64,000 nucleotides of DNA from Schistosoma mansoni (taxonomy: Eukaryota > Platyhelminthes > Trematoda > Strigeidida > Schistosomatidae). Location of the stretch: NCBI RefSeq assembly GCF_000237925.1, contig NW_017386061.1, forward strand, positions 124,001-188,000. The letters run 5' to 3'. Positions 59,961 to 64,000 of this stretch are shown piece by piece; within the stretch, counting starts at the first letter, position 1; every line of letters starts with the position of its first letter. The notes beneath the pieces are model-generated. The model was not told the origin of the DNA. It did no database searches and worked only from the letters and a program-made list of their open reading frames with translations. Position numbers and translations under genes: made by a program.

Positions 59961-60147
59961 GATGCCGGCTCAGTGGCCTAGAGGTTAAGTGCTCTGGCGC
60001 GAGACTGGTAGGTCATGGGTTCGAGTCTCTCGAGGTGAGGTCGTGGATGAGCACTGCTGAGGAGTCCCACAATAGGACGAAATGGCCGTCCAGTGCTTCC
60101 AGGTTTTCCCTGGTGGTCTAGCTTCAATTGACTCACACTTTTAACTA
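59961..60147 (+). mobile_element. SINE-A, full-length form with intact hammerhead
   Basis: The plus strand has GGATGCCGGCTCAGTGGCCT, then GAGGTTAAGTGCTCTGGCG (A-box region), B box GGGTTCGAGTCTC, the hammerhead at 60049-60100, and the tail to CAATTGACTCACAC. Confidence 0.88.
60049..60100 (+). ncRNA. Type I hammerhead ribozyme in SINE-A, intact
   Basis: Stem I GCACTG (60051-60056), core CTGAGGA (60057-60063), stem II GTCC/GGAC (60064-60067 and 60075-60078), GAAA (60079-60082), stem III TGGCCG (60083-60088), TC, CAGTGC (60091-60096). Stem I is fully Watson-Crick paired; stem III has one T-G pair. Confidence 0.8.
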
Positions 60148-60154
60148 TGAAAAT

Positions 60155-61465
60155 AAGAATTATGTTAGATAAAATTAAGCGACTGGAGTTACAAAACGTG
60201 TAATATTGAATTCTAACTCACTTATTTTTCATATGACCTTAATGTTCTAGATCCATTATACTACCGTGAGTGTATACTGTTTAGAAGTTCCAAAGTAGTA
60301 CGAAACAACTGATCAGTATTATTTTTATGATATTCATTGGTTCTTTATGCTTTTCAATGAGGAGTCAAGTTAACACAGAGTTTTAGCTTTGTTTGAATGA
60401 TGCATTAAGTTATTCTTTAATTACATAATTATATCAAAGTTATTGTCTATATTGTTTTTTTAATGTTGGAACGCATTCGAAACTTTAGGCTATCAGTTTC
60501 TAACCTCAATAATTAGATTGTTTTAACCTAAGTTATCATTAATTATTGTTGATTGTTTTTCTTATTAAATGTAAGTGGATTGTTTGTGTTCATTGAGTCA
60601 TCGGCTCACTTTTTCTGTTGTTCTTCCCTTTTCCAGCTTTCTTCATACACTCTACTCTTCATGCTCTCTCTAGATGCTAGACGCAAATTTACAAACACAT
60701 TAATGGTACATTATATAACGTAATATTTTTAATGCTAAACTGTTTTATTGTAAATGGTTAATTAAGAGTTAAGACAGATATTCAGGATTGTTGCATATAT
60801 GTTTCAGTAATTATCTTTAGTGGGTAAAAATAGTTCTAAAAAAAGTTATACTATGTACCATATATCAAGGTGCAGCAGTTTCATACAATAACACAACAAC
60901 TTAGATTTTTAAGAATATCTGGAATTATGAAAAAGACGTTTTCCTTGGATTTCTGCAGTTGAACTTCTTTTATTAACAATGACTATATGTACTTATGTGA
61001 ATGTGTTTGGTAGTTGGATGCTACAGAAACCTTGTACAATCAAAGTTTTGTGCTAGTTGATTGTCATCAGTAAAAGATTTCTACAATAATAAAAGGAATG
61101 ACGCTTCCTATAGAAGGGGAACGCACACTATTTTATGTCATAATGAGAGATGTTAACAATGAGCCATTCATCTATCAAATGGACTTTTGTAAAACTAAGA
61201 TTTTCATACTAATTGATCAATATGGGGTATCATGTTTGTCAAACTCTAAGTGACAACCGCATTCTGTTAACCAAGCAGTAATCTGTGACTATATATTTAA
61301 GTTGGCTTTTCAAATCCTGGACCGTGTAGTTGTGATTTACCGGTGCATTTAATTAGTTTCATCTATCTTCGTTACTTCATTGAGATTAAACAGTGAACAT
61401 TTATTTTGATCTAGAAATCTGATATTATTCTTTTTCTATTACTAGGGTAAAATAAAAAAATTTTT
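60155..61465. other. No gene supported
   Basis: AT-rich with scattered short runs. I see no recognisable repeat or exon. Confidence 0.35.
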
Positions 61466-61894
61466 NNNNNNNNNNNNNNNNNNNNNNNNNNNNNNNNNNN
61501 NNNNNNNNNNNNNNNNNNNNNNNNNNNNNNNNNNNNNNNNNNNNNNNNNNNNNNNNNNNNNNNNNNNNNNNNNNNNNNNNNNNNNNNNNNNNNNNNNNNN
61601 NNNNNNNNNNNNNNNNNNNNNNNNNNNNNNNNNNNNNNNNNNNNNNNNNNNNNNNNNNNNNNNNNNNNNNNNNNNNNNNNNNNNNNNNNNNNNNNNNNNN
61701 NNNNNNNNNNNNNNNNNNNNNNNNNNNNNNNNNNNNNNNNNNNNNNNNNNNNNNNNNNNNNNNNNNNNNNNNNNNNNNNNNNNNNNNNNNNNNNNNNNNN
61801 NNNNNNNNNNNNNNNNNNNNNNNNNNNNNNNNNNNNNNNNNNNNNNNNNNNNNNNNNNNNNNNNNNNNNNNNNNNNNNNNNNNNNNNNNNNNNN
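61466..61894. other. Assembly gap (429 N)
   Basis: A run of 429 N. The sequence right of it starts inside a SINE-B head, so the gap probably hides a repeat. Confidence 0.98.
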
Positions 61895-61985
61895 TAAACT
61901 TGTGTAATAATGGCTATATCGAGGCAATCAAATGCAGGATACCCATATACCAGTGGTTAACAGGACAAATATTGGGTTATAGCAC
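61895..61985 (-). mobile_element. SINE-B head fragment right of gap
   Basis: GGCTATATCGAGGCAATC and CAGGATACCCATATACCAG match the SINE-B head, which is diverged here. Confidence 0.45.
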
Positions 61986-62195
61986 GTCCCGTTCAGGATT
62001 ATGTTGCTGTAGCCTGACGAGCTAATTCTTATCCAATCAGCAGTAGTGGATGCTTGAAGAAGAGTATAGAGTCTTATCATATAAAAGCTATAAATATACT
62101 ACGGAAAAGGATTGGAAATACACAAAACTTACTCATCAATTTCAACATTCCATTTCGCCATCATCATGCAAATACACTCTGCTATTCACCACAAC

Positions 62196-62320
62196 ACTAC
62201 ACACTACACAACACATACTACTCACTCACTCACTCAATCACACACTCAATCACACACTCAATCACTCACACATTCAATCAATCAACCACACAACCACTCA
62301 CCACTCATCACCCCATGTCA
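62196..62320 (+). repeat. ACTCA/ATCAC-type tandem repeat
   Basis: Imperfect repeats of CACTCA and CAATCACA units, for example CACTCAATCACACACTCAAT. They leave three plus-strand frames open. These frames are not taken as genes. Confidence 0.85.
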
Positions 62321-62364
62321 ATCCATCCACCACTGTCTGCTTCGACAAAACTACGCAGTGTAAC

Positions 62365-62435
62365 ACGTTGAGACGATGAGTCAAGAATTTTCACTATGAA
62401 AATACTGAAATCCCCACAAAACCCCTTCTGATCTG
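62365..62435 (+). mobile_element. SINE-A extreme 3' tail
   Basis: GATGAGTCAAG, then TGAAAATACTGAAATCCCCA and AAAACCCCTTCTGATC match the last part of SINE-A. Confidence 0.55.
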
Positions 62436-62710
62436 TAATTTTTTTATCCAAAAACAGTCAATGGTCAACCATTAACAGAAGTGAATTCAATATTTCTACT
62501 TATTCTTCATATATCGTTTACTTTTACTCATAATCTAAAGTATTAAACTCATAAGTCCTCCATTTCTTTCTAAAGTTTCCAGATAGTTTCTATATTAATA
62601 ATAGTAATATCTTAAATACTCTAAGATCGTTACTGTGAATCATTATTAAAAAGCTTGTTTTAAAAAACACAGTTTAATTCTGAACTTTTCGTGGGATCCA
62701 AACAACGTTA

Positions 62711-62962
62711 AAATGACCTTGAAAATGTACATCTACTTATTAGGGTTAAATAAGTATTATAGACTAGTGTGAGGAATGACGATCAGGATTTATCATTGAT
62801 TATTAGGATTAGAAATTATATTTAATGTTTTTATCATGAACTGACATCAGCTGTAATGCCGAAATGGTATTCAACCAAATAAGTAGATGAATCTCGCGCC
62901 AAAATCTAAGACCTGTTATCTTAAATCTGATTGGTTCATCCATAAATTATAGTCTCACTGAT
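62711..62962 (-). mobile_element. MITE-1, third copy, one end truncated
   Basis: On the minus strand it starts with the terminal repeat GTGAGACTATAATTTATGGA (62938-62957), runs through GCATTACAGCTGATGTCAG, and stops near 62711 before the other terminal repeat. Confidence 0.6.
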
Positions 62963-62964
62963 TT

Positions 62965-63712
62965 GTGTTTAGTTAATTAAAGTCGATTAGTAGGAGTTAT
63001 GTCATAATACTTTTGAAATTTTATATTTACATTAAATCCTTGAAAATGTGTTCCTTCTGAAAAAAGCACATTCTTTTTAGACATGGGGATATTTATTGTT
63101 CAGACTAGTGATCTTAGTGATGTTGTATTTCAGTATCTTTTTAAGCTTTCTAAAGTAGTTATCCTTATCCGTGACTATTATGGTAAATCATTTGTCAGCT
63201 AAAATTATGACGAGATTTTTCTTTATTCTTGAGCTTCTTTCATGGTGTTTCATTCTTGTTTGATCAGTCAAAACTAGACCCTTCTCTATCGAGTTAGAAG
63301 TATTAGTGTTTGTCTTACTTCTTGTTGGGTTTTTTTCTGATGTTTAAAGTAATGATAACTATAGTGCTTTAAAGATGTCTAGCTTAGAACTGTCTCCTTT
63401 GTTATAATTCAACTGTTGTTTGATAAAGACGTACTTTTACTCTAATTGATAAATTGATGAAATATTAACTTATATTTTTTTACTATTGATAACATTAAAA
63501 TTTTAATTCAACTTCTCCTTCAAGAATTTGTCTTCTCCCTATTCTTTTTATATCATCATGGCTTTTCGATTAGGTTTTTCAAATATTGTACATGAATAAA
63601 TCATTCAATCTAGAGAACACAATTTTATTAAGTTTATATAAATGTATTTATCACAAGTATTAGGTAAACATTGAATCGGTACATCGTCATAATTACTAAA
63701 CAAATTATTTAT
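62965..63712. other. No gene supported
   Basis: T-rich intergenic sequence. No exon or repeat recognised. Confidence 0.35.
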
Positions 63713-63713
63713 T

Positions 63714-63768
63714 TAATTACTTACGCCTGTTACCTCTCATAAAAGAGTACAGGTCGACCACTAGGACC
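63714..63768 (-). mobile_element. RTE-clade LINE, extreme 3' end (about 55 bp)
   Basis: The complement of TTACTTACGCCTGTTACCTC and the following GTCGACC block match the last bases of the other RTE copies. Confidence 0.65.
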
Positions 63769-64000
63769 AAACAAAAAGATTTACCTTTTTGTTCATGATA
63801 AATATTCGGTTACTCTCTGAACTTATTACCATTTCTTGTTTAAACACTAACATAGATGATAAATAAATCTTGGAAAGAAAAATACAATTTAGCATACAAA
63901 ATGTATTGTAGTATCAGTTTTTATGTTAAGCCCATATACTTTATTCTAGCTACTGACCAAGCCAATTCTCCTATCCATTATGAATCATATTTTGATCTTG

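Noticed and set aside
62050-62379. Three overlapping plus-strand open frames of 83-109 codons
   Set aside because: They come from a tandem ACTCA/ATCAC repeat that lacks stop trinucleotides in every frame; there is no family similarity and no coding-like composition.

Overview
The window is AT-rich, repeat-dense animal DNA with short 5' introns, long repeat-filled introns, hammerhead-bearing tRNA-derived SINEs of the Sm-alpha type and RTE-clade LINEs. Together these point to a blood fluke (Schistosoma); I cannot fix the species. It reads as scaffold sequence with two runs of N (39585-39784 and 61466-61894).

Three host coding loci are visible, all on the minus strand. (1) 409-9286: the FAM50/XAP5 homologue, five exons, with introns of 33, 36 and 44 bp and then a 7.7-kb last intron packed with transposons; the assembly is one base short near the end of exon 4. 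(2) 16706-29585: a paired-like homeobox gene, closest in my memory to the PROP1/UNC-42 group. I rebuild it from four exons whose phases fit (about 1051 residues). The homeodomain is split by an intron between positions 46 and 47. (3) 51252-52227: a 325-codon Asn/His/Ser-rich first coding exon with a strong splice donor. It may be a separate gene or a distant alternative 5' exon of the homeobox gene, because the phase fits.

Most of the rest is mobile DNA. There are six RTE-clade LINE copies, one nested inside another LINE with a perfect 10-bp target duplication. There are CR1-like LINE pieces, one Ty3/gypsy integrase fossil, seven copies of a roughly 190-304 bp solo-LTR-like repeat with 4-bp target duplications, two MITE-like families, and several dozen SINE copies.

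The most interesting signal is in the SINEs. Three families with different sequences (here SINE-A, SINE-B which is Sm-alpha-like, and SINE-C) each combine a tRNA-like promoter (A and B boxes) with a type I hammerhead ribozyme fold. Stems I and III differ in sequence between families but still pair. Many copies lie in sense orientation in the introns of the homeobox gene, and SINE-A repeatedly occurs as inverted fold-back pairs. Stretches of 52.3-64 kb and parts of 31-51 kb show no coding sequence that I can support.
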